64,000 nt of DNA from Pleomorphomonas sp. T1.2MG-36 (GTDB taxonomy: Bacteria; Pseudomonadota; Alphaproteobacteria; Rhizobiales; Pleomorphomonadaceae), in assembly GCF_950100655.1 (NCBI RefSeq), contig NZ_CATNLY010000045.1, forward strand, positions 1-64,000. Direction: 5' to 3'. A program made the position numbers and the translations under genes. Shown in pieces: positions 8,012 to 16,431 of the stretch. Numbering within the stretch: the first letter of the stretch is position 1; each line of letters starts with the position of its first letter. Below the pieces are notes generated by a model. That model had not been told where the DNA came from, did no database searches, and saw nothing but the letters and a program-made list of their open reading frames with translations.

Positions 8012-8782
8012 TCATCCCCTGAGCGTGAACCGAATGGGCTTGAAACCTTCGATGGTCGCCACGGCGGTCTCGCCCGGCTCGATGGCGTGGCCACCGCCAA
8101 AGGCGCCGGTCGTCACCACGTCTCCCGCTTTGAGGGCATGCCCGTCGGCGGCAAGCGCGTTGGCGAGCCAAGTCAGCGGATGGGCAGGGTCGCCGGAAGG
8201 ATGTCCGCCTCGTTGATCCACGGCGACGCGACCGCCGACCTCAAGCCGCACGGCCACATCGGCGCGGACAAGGTGACGCCAGTCGGCAACGAGCGGACTG
8301 CGGACCAAGCCCCAGTTGCCCATGAAATCGGCGCGGGAAAGGAGCGGCGACGGACGAGGTTCGGCAGCAAGCCGGCTCTCCAGGATCTCGAAGGCGACGA
8401 AGGCACCCGCCACCGCTTCCGCCACCTCGTCGGCCGAATAGGCGGTACCGTCCGGCCTGCCCGGCAGGTCGCGTCCGAAGGCAAAGGCAATCTCGGCTTC
8501 GACCTTCAGCGGGGACGTGGAATAAGTCACCTCCGCAGGCGCCTCGAAGATGCGATCGGCAAGGATGGCGCCCCAACCGCCAGGATCGTTGCCGACCTGA
8601 AGCACCTTGTAGCCACCGATCGAGCCAAGCTTCGCAGCGACCGCGAGCTGCGTCGCATCGGCCGCCGCGGCGTCGGCGGGCACAAGGCTCCCGAGCGCAT
8701 CGGCAGCGAGCTTCTCACCTTTGAGACGCGCGTCGATCAGAAGGTCGGCGAGACCAGTGGCGGACTTCAACTTCTCAGACAC
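8012..8782 (-). CDS. 2-keto-4-pentenoate hydratase / fumarylacetoacetate hydrolase-family protein (MhpD-like)
   Basis: A 256-residue member of the fumarylacetoacetate hydrolase fold, closest to 2-oxopent-4-enoate hydratases (COG3971). Visible are GYKVLQVGNDPGGWGAIL, the metal-binding VEAEIAFAFGRDLP and the C-terminal GDVVTTGAFGGGHAIEPGE. Such enzymes hydrate or decarboxylate 2-oxo acids with a divalent metal. The GTG start at 8782 is chosen because GGGAG lies 9 bases upstream and the N-terminus VSEKLKSATGLADLL fits; an extension to 8926 would overlap the GntR gene and looks non-coding. It lies downstream of that GntR gene on the same strand, so it may be regulated with the sugar-acid cluster. 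The substrate is unknown. Confidence 0.78.
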   Translation of the reverse strand: MSEKLKSATGLADLLIDARLKGEKLAADALGSLVPADAAAADATQLAVAAKLGSIGGYKVLQVGNDPGGWGAILADRIFEAPAEVTYSTSPLKVEAEIAFAFGRDLPGRPDGTAYSADEVAEAVAGAFVAFEILESRLAAEPRPSPLLSRADFMGNWGLVRSPLVADWRHLVRADVAVRLEVGGRVAVDQRGGHPSGDPAHPLTWLANALAADGHALKAGDVVTTGAFGGGHAIEPGETAVATIEGFKPIRFTLRG

Positions 8783-8922
8783 TCCAAAAACTCCCAGCTT
8801 CGGCCGTATGGGCCGTATCTCTCCGACAGACGGGCATCTGCCGCGCCATGTCGTGTGCAGTGCCCCGTCAACCCGCCCGGACGAACATCGCTTCGAAGGC
8901 GCACCGGGGCACGGTCCGATCC

Positions 8923-9654
8923 TCATCCCGCCGCCGAATGGCGCGACATGCGAAGGTCGAGCAGGCCGCCGCCGAACAGGCGGTCGCGCGAGTGTTCGAG
9001 ATGGGCTCGCATCAGCTCGCAGGCCGCCCCTCCATCGCCGGTCGATATGGCGTCAAACAGGCCGTTATGCTCCGCCAGCGTTTCCTCGAGCCCGCCGCCG
9101 GTCATCAGCGACACGCCGTGCAGGCGCATGCCGACGTTGATGTGTTCCCGCAGCGCCCGGAAGGTCGCCTCGAAATACTGGTTGTTGGAAGCTTGTGCGA
9201 TGGCGAGGTGGAACGCGAAGTCGGCATCCTCGCGATGCTGGTGGGATCCCGTTGCCGCCCGCATCAGATCGAGCGCCTGAGCAATGCCCGCAAGTGCCGT
9301 CTCGTCGCGTCGATGGGCGGCAAGCGCCGCCGCCTGCGTTTCGATCGTCAACCGGAACTCATAGCAACGCTGAATGTCGGCCAACGTCTCGACGGGCGAA
9401 AAGCCGACTGGGGCCGACGCAGGCGCGCGCACATAGCTGCCGGCCCCTTGTCGCGAATGGATCAGCCCCTCCTCGCGCAACCGTTCGAGGGCCGCGCGCA
9501 GAACGGGTCGAGACACCCCGAACTCCTGGGACAGGACCGCCTCCGGCGGCAGCTTCTGGTTCACCTGATAGTCGCCATTGGAGATCCGGGCGAACAGGGA
9601 ATGATAGACGCTGTCCGACAGCGTCGTCCGGCGCCTGGCGTTCTGGTTCGTCAC
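8923..9654 (-). CDS. GntR family transcriptional regulator, FadR/FCD subfamily
   Basis: A 243-residue regulator with an N-terminal winged helix (about residues 15-73; LPPEAVLSQEFGVSRPVLRA, then LRREEGLIH-like helix) and a C-terminal all-helical FCD ligand-binding domain (from about residue 85; YEFRLTIETQAAALAA, DADFAFHLAIAQASNN, LAEHNGLFDAI). FCD regulators often bind small organic acids with a metal. The GTG start at 9654 gives a compact N-terminus; a TTG at 9696 is possible but has no better ribosome site. It lies between the DUF1537 kinase and the hydratase in the same direction, so it probably responds to an intermediate of this pathway. An ACAAGTT element 60 bases upstream recurs three times upstream of the pdxA operon. 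Confidence 0.86.
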   Translation of the reverse strand: MTNQNARRRTTLSDSVYHSLFARISNGDYQVNQKLPPEAVLSQEFGVSRPVLRAALERLREEGLIHSRQGAGSYVRAPASAPVGFSPVETLADIQRCYEFRLTIETQAAALAAHRRDETALAGIAQALDLMRAATGSHQHREDADFAFHLAIAQASNNQYFEATFRALREHINVGMRLHGVSLMTGGGLEETLAEHNGLFDAISTGDGGAACELMRAHLEHSRDRLFGGGLLDLRMSRHSAAG

Positions 9655-9737
9655 GGTCTCTGGCCTCGGATGGGACGGCGAAAGGGCCAGTAACAACTAA
9701 TCCCAATTTGTAAACTTGTGCAAGCAGCCGCAGCCGT

Positions 9738-10994
9738 TCACACGCCGACGCATCGGGCGTCGATCTCGGTCAGAAGGCTGTCGTCTCCAAAACCGCCGGC
9801 CTTGGAAATGAACCACTCTATGTCGCCATTTGGCCTGTTGCAGGCGCCCACGACGATGCCGGGCAGGATCTCGTCGATCAGGTCGACCGACTCGATACCG
9901 AGGGCTTCGGCAACGGCCATCGAGGTGCTACCGCCGGTCGAGACGATTGTTCGGCACGGTACGATGTCGCAAATGCTCGCCGCGGCATAACCGAGCTTTT
10001 CGGCGACTCGCTCGCCATCCTCGCGAGAGATCTTCCCCGAGCGCTCGCCATTCACCACGCGGAGAAGGATGTTCGGCTGGCGCCGATCGCCCCCATTGAG
10101 CCGCGCCTCGCAGGCGCTGCGAATATCGGCCTGTGGCGCATCCGAGCGGATGTCGATGGTCCGGAACAGGCCGCTCCTGTCGGCGTGGGCGGCTTGGCGG
10201 CGCGATACCTCCGTCAGGCTGCCGACCACGGAAACGATCGGCCGATGGAGCACAACCTTGCGCGCGCCGCCACTTTCCATCCCAGCCGGGGCGCTGAGGC
10301 GCGCAACCGCCTCGGCAAAGCCCCCCGCCCCGACCGGCAGCAGATCGCCCGAGGTGAGCTGCTGCGCCAGAGCCGCAAGATGGCCATCCTCGACGGCATC
10401 GGCAACGATCAGCCGGACGCCGCGATCCAGCATGGCAACGATCGTCCTCCGGAGCGCCGCCTCGCCGGCCTCGATCTCCTTGAGGCCAATGAACCCGATC
10501 GGCAGGTCGGTCTGAAGGCGGAGCAGATCGGCAACGTTGGAGCTCGAAAGCGGATGGAAGGGATCGCGCCCGATGTCGCTCAGATGCAGCGGTACGCCAC
10601 CGAGATAGATGACGCCATCGACGCAAGTCCTTCCGGTTTTTGGCATCGCGGTGCAGATCAGCGCTGCGGCAAGGCGAGTTCCTGCCAGCACGGCCTCGAC
10701 CTCGCTGCCGGGATTGCCGCGCATGGTCGAGTCTATCTTCTTGAAGACGCGATCATATCCAGCGGTCCGACACCGCCGGACCATGTCGAGGACCGCCATC
10801 CCTGCCTCTGCGGGATCGAGAAATCGCGTCTCGGTGGTAAGGGCGATGTCGGTATTTTCGAGACACTTCCGGTCAATCGCGTCCGCATGCAGCAACAACT
10901 CGACCTTACGACCGAAACGGGCGAAGTGGATGCCTGCGTCGCCAGCCCCGGTATAATCGTCTGCAATGATCGCGATCTTTTCAATTTGCATCAT
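9738..10994 (-). CDS. Four-carbon acid sugar kinase family protein (DUF1537)
   Basis: A 418-residue kinase of the DUF1537 family. The N-terminal motif ADDYTGAGDAG (residues 11-21) binds the sugar acid; FKKIDSTMRGNPGSEV follows. The C-terminal domain has the nucleotide-binding STGGSTSMAVAEALG and ends with SKAGGFGDDSLL. Characterised members phosphorylate D-threonate, D-erythronate or related acids at C4 (DtnK, OtnK), and the product is oxidised and decarboxylated by PdxA2 or other enzymes. A PdxA-family gene sits 12 kb upstream in the same cluster, supporting such a route. The ATG at 10994 is chosen for GGGAG 6 bases upstream; an extension to 11033 lacks one. It is transcribed just after the sialidase-like gene. 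Confidence 0.86.
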   Translation of the reverse strand: MMQIEKIAIIADDYTGAGDAGIHFARFGRKVELLLHADAIDRKCLENTDIALTTETRFLDPAEAGMAVLDMVRRCRTAGYDRVFKKIDSTMRGNPGSEVEAVLAGTRLAAALICTAMPKTGRTCVDGVIYLGGVPLHLSDIGRDPFHPLSSSNVADLLRLQTDLPIGFIGLKEIEAGEAALRRTIVAMLDRGVRLIVADAVEDGHLAALAQQLTSGDLLPVGAGGFAEAVARLSAPAGMESGGARKVVLHRPIVSVVGSLTEVSRRQAAHADRSGLFRTIDIRSDAPQADIRSACEARLNGGDRRQPNILLRVVNGERSGKISREDGERVAEKLGYAAASICDIVPCRTIVSTGGSTSMAVAEALGIESVDLIDEILPGIVVGACNRPNGDIEWFISKAGGFGDDSLLTEIDARCVGV

Positions 10995-11038
10995 GACGAG
11001 CTCCCGCTCGGAATTGGCTAGAGTTCGAGCCAAGACAA

Positions 11039-12112
11039 CTAGGCAGCAAGCGTCTCGTGCTTGATGTAGTCGCGAAGATACGAGTAGGTGACCTGCACCA
11101 GTCCATCGCTCGTCTGGATGATGGAGGGATAGGAATAGTCGCCCACGAAAGCGCCTCGCTCATCGTGCGCCGAACGGAGGGTCGCATCGGCCTCCAGCAC
11201 CAGGTCCTTGCGCCAGGTCAGCCCGAGATCGGTGGAGGTGGAGAGAACGAGCGGGTTGCGCGGCACCCCCCAGATGGCGCCGTTCTCGATCGTGCCGCAG
11301 GCCGAAAGGAACGCCTCGCGGTCCTTGATCCAGGGGGGAACGGCGCTCTCACTCGGGCGCCCGGCGGCGGCGATCTCGTTGTAGACGACGGCAAGCCGCC
11401 CATCGCTGAGTTCGCGGGCCTGTATCGAGGAGTTGTTGTTGGGCAGCGTCGTCGGGTGCGGCGCCGACCAGCTGAGCCCGCCGTCCTCCGACACGCAACG
11501 AAAGATGAAATCGGACTGGCGACGCCGGAAGAACGCCACCCGGCAGTTCTCGAGAATGTCCATGTGGACGCAGCCCCGGCTGTCGGGCACGGCCATGACA
11601 TCCCAACTGCGACCGCCGTCGGCGGACACCTGGACGAAGCTGGAATCGTCGCCGAAGGCGTTGCGCATGTCGCTACGCCAGATCGGCAGGAGCAGAAGAC
11701 CGGCCGGGTTGACGACCGGCGCATGACGAATGAACGTGCCCGGCCGGCCGATGAGATCGACCGTCTCGCTCCAGGTGCGACCTTCGTCGGCCGAACGACG
11801 CAGGCGAACGACAGCCGTGCCTTGGTCGGCTTTTTCCTGGGCGGTATACAGGAGCCAAAGCTCACCGGACGGATGCCGGAACAGTGCCGGGTTCTGCTCC
11901 GAGCGCGTTGCGTCATCGGACATCCTGACGGGATCGAGCCACGCGTCGCGACCGTGATCGTACCGTGCCATGTAGATGCTGATATCGGAAGACCCCTCCA
12001 TGGAACCGCCGAACCAGGCGCAGAGGAGATCGCCGTTCCCAAGTTCCATGAGATTGGAGGCATGATTGCTCACGCAGGGCGTCGGAATTTTCCGCTCTTG
12101 CAGCACTTTCAT
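11039..12112 (-). CDS. Sialidase-like BNR-repeat protein (COG4692 type), cytoplasmic
   Basis: A 357-residue six-bladed beta-propeller with four Asp-boxes: SADEGRTW (107-114), SADGGRSW (163-170), SEDGGLSW (208-215) and STDLGLTW (293-300). The N-terminal NHASNLMELGNGDLLCAWFG, then GSMEG, is the hallmark of the predicted-neuraminidase family COG4692. No signal peptide or membrane segment is present, so it acts in the cytoplasm on something already imported. I do not see the classical FRIP arginine motif of GH33 sialidases, so sialic-acid release is not supported. It may be a glycosidase or lactonase for an acidic sugar derivative. It lies between the ABC importer and the DUF1537 kinase genes, all in one direction. 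Confidence 0.75.
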   Translation of the reverse strand: MKVLQERKIPTPCVSNHASNLMELGNGDLLCAWFGGSMEGSSDISIYMARYDHGRDAWLDPVRMSDDATRSEQNPALFRHPSGELWLLYTAQEKADQGTAVVRLRRSADEGRTWSETVDLIGRPGTFIRHAPVVNPAGLLLLPIWRSDMRNAFGDDSSFVQVSADGGRSWDVMAVPDSRGCVHMDILENCRVAFFRRRQSDFIFRCVSEDGGLSWSAPHPTTLPNNNSSIQARELSDGRLAVVYNEIAAAGRPSESAVPPWIKDREAFLSACGTIENGAIWGVPRNPLVLSTSTDLGLTWRKDLVLEADATLRSAHDERGAFVGDYSYPSIIQTSDGLVQVTYSYLRDYIKHETLAA

Positions 12113-12282
12113 CGGCGCATTCCCGTTCTCTTGCTCGCCGCCCGTAGCGTGGCGGTCTTCTCACCGTCGATCGTCGGGCGCATCGCGGGGCGTCCTTTTC
12201 CGAGACAAGTCTTCTCTTTCCCGACCGCCTCTGGCGCGGCGATCGGGGCGATGCGTTCGTTCCGACATGCTTGCTGATCGGG

Positions 12283-13293
12283 CTAGGCGGTCTCTTTCTT
12301 GATCTCGTCCAGGCGAAGGCAGGCGACCCGATGCCCGCCTCCCTGGTCACGAAGTTCGGGGATCGATTGGGAGCAAATCTCGGTTGCGTAGGCACACCGC
12401 GGATGGAACCGACAGCCAGAGGGAGGGTCGATGGCGTTCGACACGTCGCCCTGCAGGATGATGCGCTTGCGCGTCCGCTCCAGATCTGGGTCAGCTTCCG
12501 GAACCGCCGACAGCAGCGCCTTGGTGTAGGGATGCAGCGGCCGCCCGAACAGCTCGTCCTTGTTGGCAATCTCCATGATCTTGCCGAGGTACATCACCGC
12601 AACCCGGTCGGAGATATGGCGCACCACCGCGAGGTCATGGGCGATGAACAGATAGGTCAGATTGTATTTTTCCTGGATGTCCATCAGCAGGTTGATGATC
12701 TGCGCCTGGATCGACACGTCGAGTGCCGAGATGGGCTCGTCGCAGACGATGAACTCGGGATCGCTGGCCAGCGCCCGAGCGATGCAGATGCGCTGCCTCT
12801 GCCCGCCGGAGAACTCGTGCGGATAGCGGTTCGCGACATTCGGATTCAGCCCGACGTCACGGATGAGTTGGGCAACGCGGTGATGGATGTCCTTCTCGGG
12901 GCATATCTTGTGCACGCGCATCGGCTCGGCCAGCGCCTCGCCAATGGTCATGCGCGGGTTGAGCGTCGAGTAGGGATCCTGGAAGACGATCTGAGCCCGT
13001 TTGCGCATCGCCCGAAGCTCGTCGGCCGGCAGCCGGGAAAGATCGACCCCGTCGAACTTGACGCTGCCGGAGGTCGCTTTGTGCAACTGCAAGAGCGCGA
13101 AGCCGGTGGTCGACTTGCCGCACCCTGACTCACCCACCAGGCCAAGGGTTTCGCCTTGATAGATCTCGAAGCTGACGCCGTCGATGGCATGGACCACCGC
13201 CGACTGACCTCCGAAAGCGCCGATTTTCACCGGGAAATGCTTGACCAGGTTCTCGACGACGACGAGTGGCTTTTGTTGTGCGCGCGTATTCAT
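12283..13293 (-). CDS. Dipeptide/oligopeptide-type ABC transporter ATP-binding protein (DppF/OppF-like)
   Basis: A 336-residue ATPase of the peptide/opine/nickel importer class. It has Walker [10 protein letters not shown], the signature FSGGQRQR, the Walker B segment EFIVCDEPISALDVS and the C-terminal cysteine-containing tail (SGCRFHPRCAYATEIC) typical of OppD/DppF proteins, which binds an iron-sulfur cluster in some homologues. The ATG at 13293 overlaps the stop of the upstream ATPase gene by 4 bases and follows GGGGAG. It is the last gene of a five-gene importer operon (binding protein, two permeases, two ATPases) led by the sigma-54 promoter at 18105-18120. Confidence 0.92.
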   Translation of the reverse strand: MNTRAQQKPLVVVENLVKHFPVKIGAFGGQSAVVHAIDGVSFEIYQGETLGLVGESGCGKSTTGFALLQLHKATSGSVKFDGVDLSRLPADELRAMRKRAQIVFQDPYSTLNPRMTIGEALAEPMRVHKICPEKDIHHRVAQLIRDVGLNPNVANRYPHEFSGGQRQRICIARALASDPEFIVCDEPISALDVSIQAQIINLLMDIQEKYNLTYLFIAHDLAVVRHISDRVAVMYLGKIMEIANKDELFGRPLHPYTKALLSAVPEADPDLERTRKRIILQGDVSNAIDPPSGCRFHPRCAYATEICSQSIPELRDQGGGHRVACLRLDEIKKETA

Positions 13294-14291
13294 TGTTCCA
13301 CTCCCCTGCCGCGCATGTCGACCCAGCAGGCGACGCGATGCGGCCGGTCGCCCGTCGCACCTGGCACGGCAGCCAGCGTCGGCACTTCGGTCTGACAACG
13401 GTCGATCTTGTGAAGACACCGGGGCGCGAACGGACAGCCGGTGGGCGGCGAGAAGAGGTTCGGCGGCGCCCCTGGGATCGACGGCAGGCGGCTGCCGGAC
13501 TGGGTCTTGAGGCTGGGGATCGATTTCAGGAGACCGATCGTGTAGGGGTGCAGCGGCGACTTGTAGATATCGTCGAGCACCGCCTCTTCCACGACGTAGC
13601 CGCCATACATGACCATGATCCGATCGACCATGCCGGCCAGCAGGCTGAGGTCATGGGTGATCCAGATGATCGACATATTGAGCTTTTCACGCAGCCCTTT
13701 CACCAGTTCGACGATCTGCGCCTGAATGGTGACGTCGAGCGCGGTGGTCGGTTCGTCGGCGATGACCAGCGACGGCTCGTTGAGCAGCGCCATGGCGATC
13801 ATCACGCGCTGTCGCATGCCGCCCGACAACTGGTGCGGATATTCGGTCAGCCGATGCTCGGCGTTGGAGATACCAACCATCTTCAGGTATTTGGCGGCCT
13901 GCTGCAGCGCATCGGCCTTCGTTATCTTCTTGTGATAGACGATGCCTTCGATGATCTGATCGCCGATTTTCATGAACGGGTTGAGCGAAGTCATCGGATC
14001 TTGGAAGATCATGCCGACCTTGGATCCGCGAATGGCATTGACCCGGCTCACGCTGGCGTGGGTGATATCCTCGCCATCGATCAGCACTTCGCCATCGGTG
14101 ATCTGCGCCGCCGGTGGCAGCAGGCGGATCAGGCTCATCATCGACACGCTCTTGCCGCAACCCGACTCGCCGACCACGCCCAGCATCTCGCCCTTGTCGA
14201 GACTGAACGAGATGCCGTTGACCGCGTGGAGATAGCCGTTCCGAACCTTGAAGCGCGTGTGCAGATTTTTGACTTCCAGAAGCTTGGTCAC
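13290..14291 (-). CDS. Dipeptide/oligopeptide-type ABC transporter ATP-binding protein (DppD/OppD-like)
   Basis: A 333-residue ATPase, partner of the downstream one. It has Walker A GESGCGKS, signature LSGGMRQR, Walker [15 protein letters not shown] and the C-terminal [14 protein letters not shown]. The GTG at 14291 is preferred because GGGAGG lies 5 bases upstream. An ATG at 14327 overlaps the stop of the preceding permease gene and would add 12 residues; it cannot be excluded. It pairs with the DppF-like protein to form the nucleotide-binding heterodimer of the importer. Confidence 0.9.
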   Translation of the reverse strand: MTKLLEVKNLHTRFKVRNGYLHAVNGISFSLDKGEMLGVVGESGCGKSVSMMSLIRLLPPAAQITDGEVLIDGEDITHASVSRVNAIRGSKVGMIFQDPMTSLNPFMKIGDQIIEGIVYHKKITKADALQQAAKYLKMVGISNAEHRLTEYPHQLSGGMRQRVMIAMALLNEPSLVIADEPTTALDVTIQAQIVELVKGLREKLNMSIIWITHDLSLLAGMVDRIMVMYGGYVVEEAVLDDIYKSPLHPYTIGLLKSIPSLKTQSGSRLPSIPGAPPNLFSPPTGCPFAPRCLHKIDRCQTEVPTLAAVPGATGDRPHRVACWVDMRGRGVEQ

Positions 14292-14323
14292 GACGCCCTC
14301 CCTTTCTTCTTGTTGTTGCAGGC

Positions 14324-15280
14324 TCATTTCCACTGCCGCGGATTGAGGGCGTCGTTGAGACCGTCGCCGAGGAAGCTGAACGCAATGGTGACGATGGCCA
14401 GCACCGCCGCCGGCGCGGCAAGCACGTGCGGGTACATCTGCCAGGTGCGCAGGCCGTCGCTGATCATGTTGCCCCAGCTCGGAATGGGCGGACGCACGCC
14501 GACGCCGAGGAAGCTGAAGGACGACTCCAGCACCATGGCCTCGCCCAGCGCCGCGCTGATGTAGACGATGATCGGTCCGATCGCGTTGGGGATGACGTAG
14601 CGGCGGACGATCCTGGCCGTCGGCACGCCGAGCGCCTCGGCCGCCACCACATAGTTCTTGTTGCGGATCGACAGGATCTGGCCGCGGATGATGCGGGCCG
14701 CCTTGGGCCACTTGATCAGCGCCAGCGAGCCGAACACCAGCACGAAGTCGACCCAGATGGTGTTGCGGTAGAACTGGTTGCCGGTGGCCACGAACTGAGC
14801 GTCCATCCAGTTGACCAGCGGCGGCTTCAGCGACACGTTGATCACGATGACCAGCAGCAGCGAGGGGATCGACATGGTGATGTCGATCAACCAGACGATG
14901 AAGGCGTCGACCTTGCCGCCGAAATACCCGCCCAGAGCCCCCAGGAACAGGCCGATCACCAGGCTGAACGACACCGTCGAGAAGCCGACGATGACGGCGG
15001 TCCTCGAGCCATAGATCACGCGGCTCAGGACATCGCGGCCGAGATCATCGGTGCCGAACCAGTGTGCCCATGACGGCGGCTTGTTGCGCGCCAGGAGGTC
15101 CTGGCTCAGGAAATCATAGGGCGTGAGATACGGGCCGAAGATGGCGATGAAGAACAGAAAGACGACCAGCACCATGCCGACGACGGCCAGACGGTTGGCA
15201 ACCAGACGGATGAAGGCGTCCTTGGCCAGGCTGAATTGCTTTTCTTCCTCGGGCAAAAGGAGGGCTTGGTCAGTCATCAT
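14324..15280 (-). CDS. ABC transporter permease (DppC/OppC-like)
   Basis: A 318-residue inner-membrane protein with about six membrane segments. The first is at residues 30-52 (VVGMVLVVFLFFIAIFG). The HWFGTDDLGRDVLSRVIYG motif is diagnostic of OppC-type permeases. The EAA loop that contacts the ATPases is visible as EALGVPTARIVRRYVIPNAI. The segment LVNWMDAQFVATGNQFYRN is a longer periplasmic insertion than I expect in plain dipeptide permeases, which may reflect a different substrate. The start overlaps the stop of the upstream permease gene (ATGA). Confidence 0.9.
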   Translation of the reverse strand: MMTDQALLLPEEEKQFSLAKDAFIRLVANRLAVVGMVLVVFLFFIAIFGPYLTPYDFLSQDLLARNKPPSWAHWFGTDDLGRDVLSRVIYGSRTAVIVGFSTVSFSLVIGLFLGALGGYFGGKVDAFIVWLIDITMSIPSLLLVIVINVSLKPPLVNWMDAQFVATGNQFYRNTIWVDFVLVFGSLALIKWPKAARIIRGQILSIRNKNYVVAAEALGVPTARIVRRYVIPNAIGPIIVYISAALGEAMVLESSFSFLGVGVRPPIPSWGNMISDGLRTWQMYPHVLAAPAAVLAIVTIAFSFLGDGLNDALNPRQWK

Positions 15281-16233
15281 TCATCCTCCGTCTTCTTCGC
15301 GGCGGCGCGGGGATCGAGCAAGGGGTAGGAGATGTCCACGAGAAGGTTCGAGGCCATGACCACGATGGAGAAGATCAGCACGATGGCCATGATGACCGGG
15401 TAGTCCGACGACTTGATCGCCGTCTCGGTCATCCGGCCTAGGCCCGGCAGGCCGAAGACCTTCTCGATGAGGATCGAGTTGTTCAGCGTGGCAATCACCA
15501 ACAGACCGATCTGGCTGACCACCGGGGTCAACACCGGCCGCATGATGTGGCGCATCACCACCTGATAGTTGGGAATGCCTTTGGCTCGGGCGGTGCGCAC
15601 GTAGTCCTCGCTCAAGACCTCGAGCACGCCGGCACGCGCCTGGCGGATGATCAGCGCCATGGGATTGAGACCGATCACCAGCAACGGCACGATCACCTTG
15701 GCGCTGAACAGACCGCCCCAGCCATAGGGGACGTCGAAATCGAGGACCAGGACGAGGAAGACGGTGATGAGGGGGCCGGCGACAAATACCGGGATGCCCC
15801 AGATGACCAGCGCAAAGCCGACGATGAGGTTGTCGAGCCACTTGTTCTGGTTGAGGGCAGCGATCACGCCGAGAAGGATACCGAGCAGCGATACGAGGAT
15901 GATCGCCGTGAGACCGATCTTGAGCGTTACCGGCACCGCCGCGGAGATCATCGCGTTGACCGACCGGCCCGACACCAGCGAGTTGCCGAAATTTCCCTGA
16001 GCGACATTCAGGACATAGTCCCAAAATTGCATGAGGAATGGACGGTTGAGGCCAGCCGCTTCGCGGATTGCATCGACACGTGCCGGATCATAGGCAACGT
16101 CACCGGGCGCCTGCAGGAAGATGAGCTTGATAGGGTCGCCCGCACCAAAGAACACCAGTGCGTAGACGAGCAGGAGAAGGATGAAGACAGATGGTATCCA
16201 CCTGACAAGTCTACTGATTATGTAGCGCCCCAT
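15277..16233 (-). CDS. ABC transporter permease (DppB/OppB-like)
   Basis: A 318-residue permease with an N-terminal membrane anchor (RYIISRLVRWIPSVFILLLL), a periplasmic domain and five further membrane helices. The EAA loop reads TARAKGIPNYQVVMRHIMRP, typical of OppB proteins. The ATG at 16233 follows GGAGGAA by 6 bases; a few upstream in-frame codons lack this signal. A branched RNA structure (16255-16308) ends just before this ribosome site, so its translation may be set below that of the binding protein. Confidence 0.9.
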   Translation of the reverse strand: MGRYIISRLVRWIPSVFILLLLVYALVFFGAGDPIKLIFLQAPGDVAYDPARVDAIREAAGLNRPFLMQFWDYVLNVAQGNFGNSLVSGRSVNAMISAAVPVTLKIGLTAIILVSLLGILLGVIAALNQNKWLDNLIVGFALVIWGIPVFVAGPLITVFLVLVLDFDVPYGWGGLFSAKVIVPLLVIGLNPMALIIRQARAGVLEVLSEDYVRTARAKGIPNYQVVMRHIMRPVLTPVVSQIGLLVIATLNNSILIEKVFGLPGLGRMTETAIKSSDYPVIMAIVLIFSIVVMASNLLVDISYPLLDPRAAAKKTEDE

Positions 16234-16254
16234 GGCGTATTCCTCCGGCAAACT

Positions 16255-16308
16255 CTGGAGCGTTCAGCGACTGAACTGGAAGCCTGGGCGACCAGGCGAA
16301 CGCTCCAG
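16255..16308 (-). other. Branched intercistronic RNA structure upstream of dppB-like gene
   Basis: A perfect 11-bp outer stem (CTGGAGCGTTC, 16255-16265, with GAACGCTCCAG, 16298-16308) encloses a perfect 6-bp hairpin (GCCTGG / CCAGGC, 16282-16297). It also encloses an overlapping TTCAG / CTGAA hairpin (16263-16275). The whole lies between the binding-protein gene and the first permease gene, ending 10-15 bases before the permease ribosome site. Such elements usually protect the upstream mRNA and lower downstream expression. Confidence 0.7.
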
Positions 16309-16378
16309 CTTCTTTTCTTGAGCAGCCGCTTTTGGGTCGGCTTGGTTCAACCTAATCGGCGGACGCTTTAGGCATAGA

Positions 16379-16413
16379 GGGGCGGGCGAAGAAATCGCCT
16401 CTTTGCCCACCCC
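16379..16413 (-). terminator. Hairpin after the binding-protein gene (partial terminator or 3' stabiliser)
   Basis: On the minus strand GGGGTGGGC pairs with GCCCGCCCC (one G-U pair), with an inner GGCGA / TCGCC extension. It begins 18 bases after the stop codon of the binding-protein gene. There is no U-run, so complete termination is unlikely. Together with the branched structure further on it would favour high binding protein to permease ratios. Confidence 0.55.
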
Positions 16414-16431
16414 CGCTTTTGGTATTGGTTC

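Noticed and set aside
8802..8818. GGCCGTAT direct repeat upstream of the hydratase gene
   Set aside because: Two 8-mers 9 bases apart in GC-rich sequence; it has no clear promoter context and may be chance.
11039..12112. Assignment of the propeller protein as a true exo-sialidase in a sialic-acid pathway
   Set aside because: There is no signal peptide, no FRIP-type arginine motif that I can see, and no nanK, nanE or nagA/nagB neighbour.
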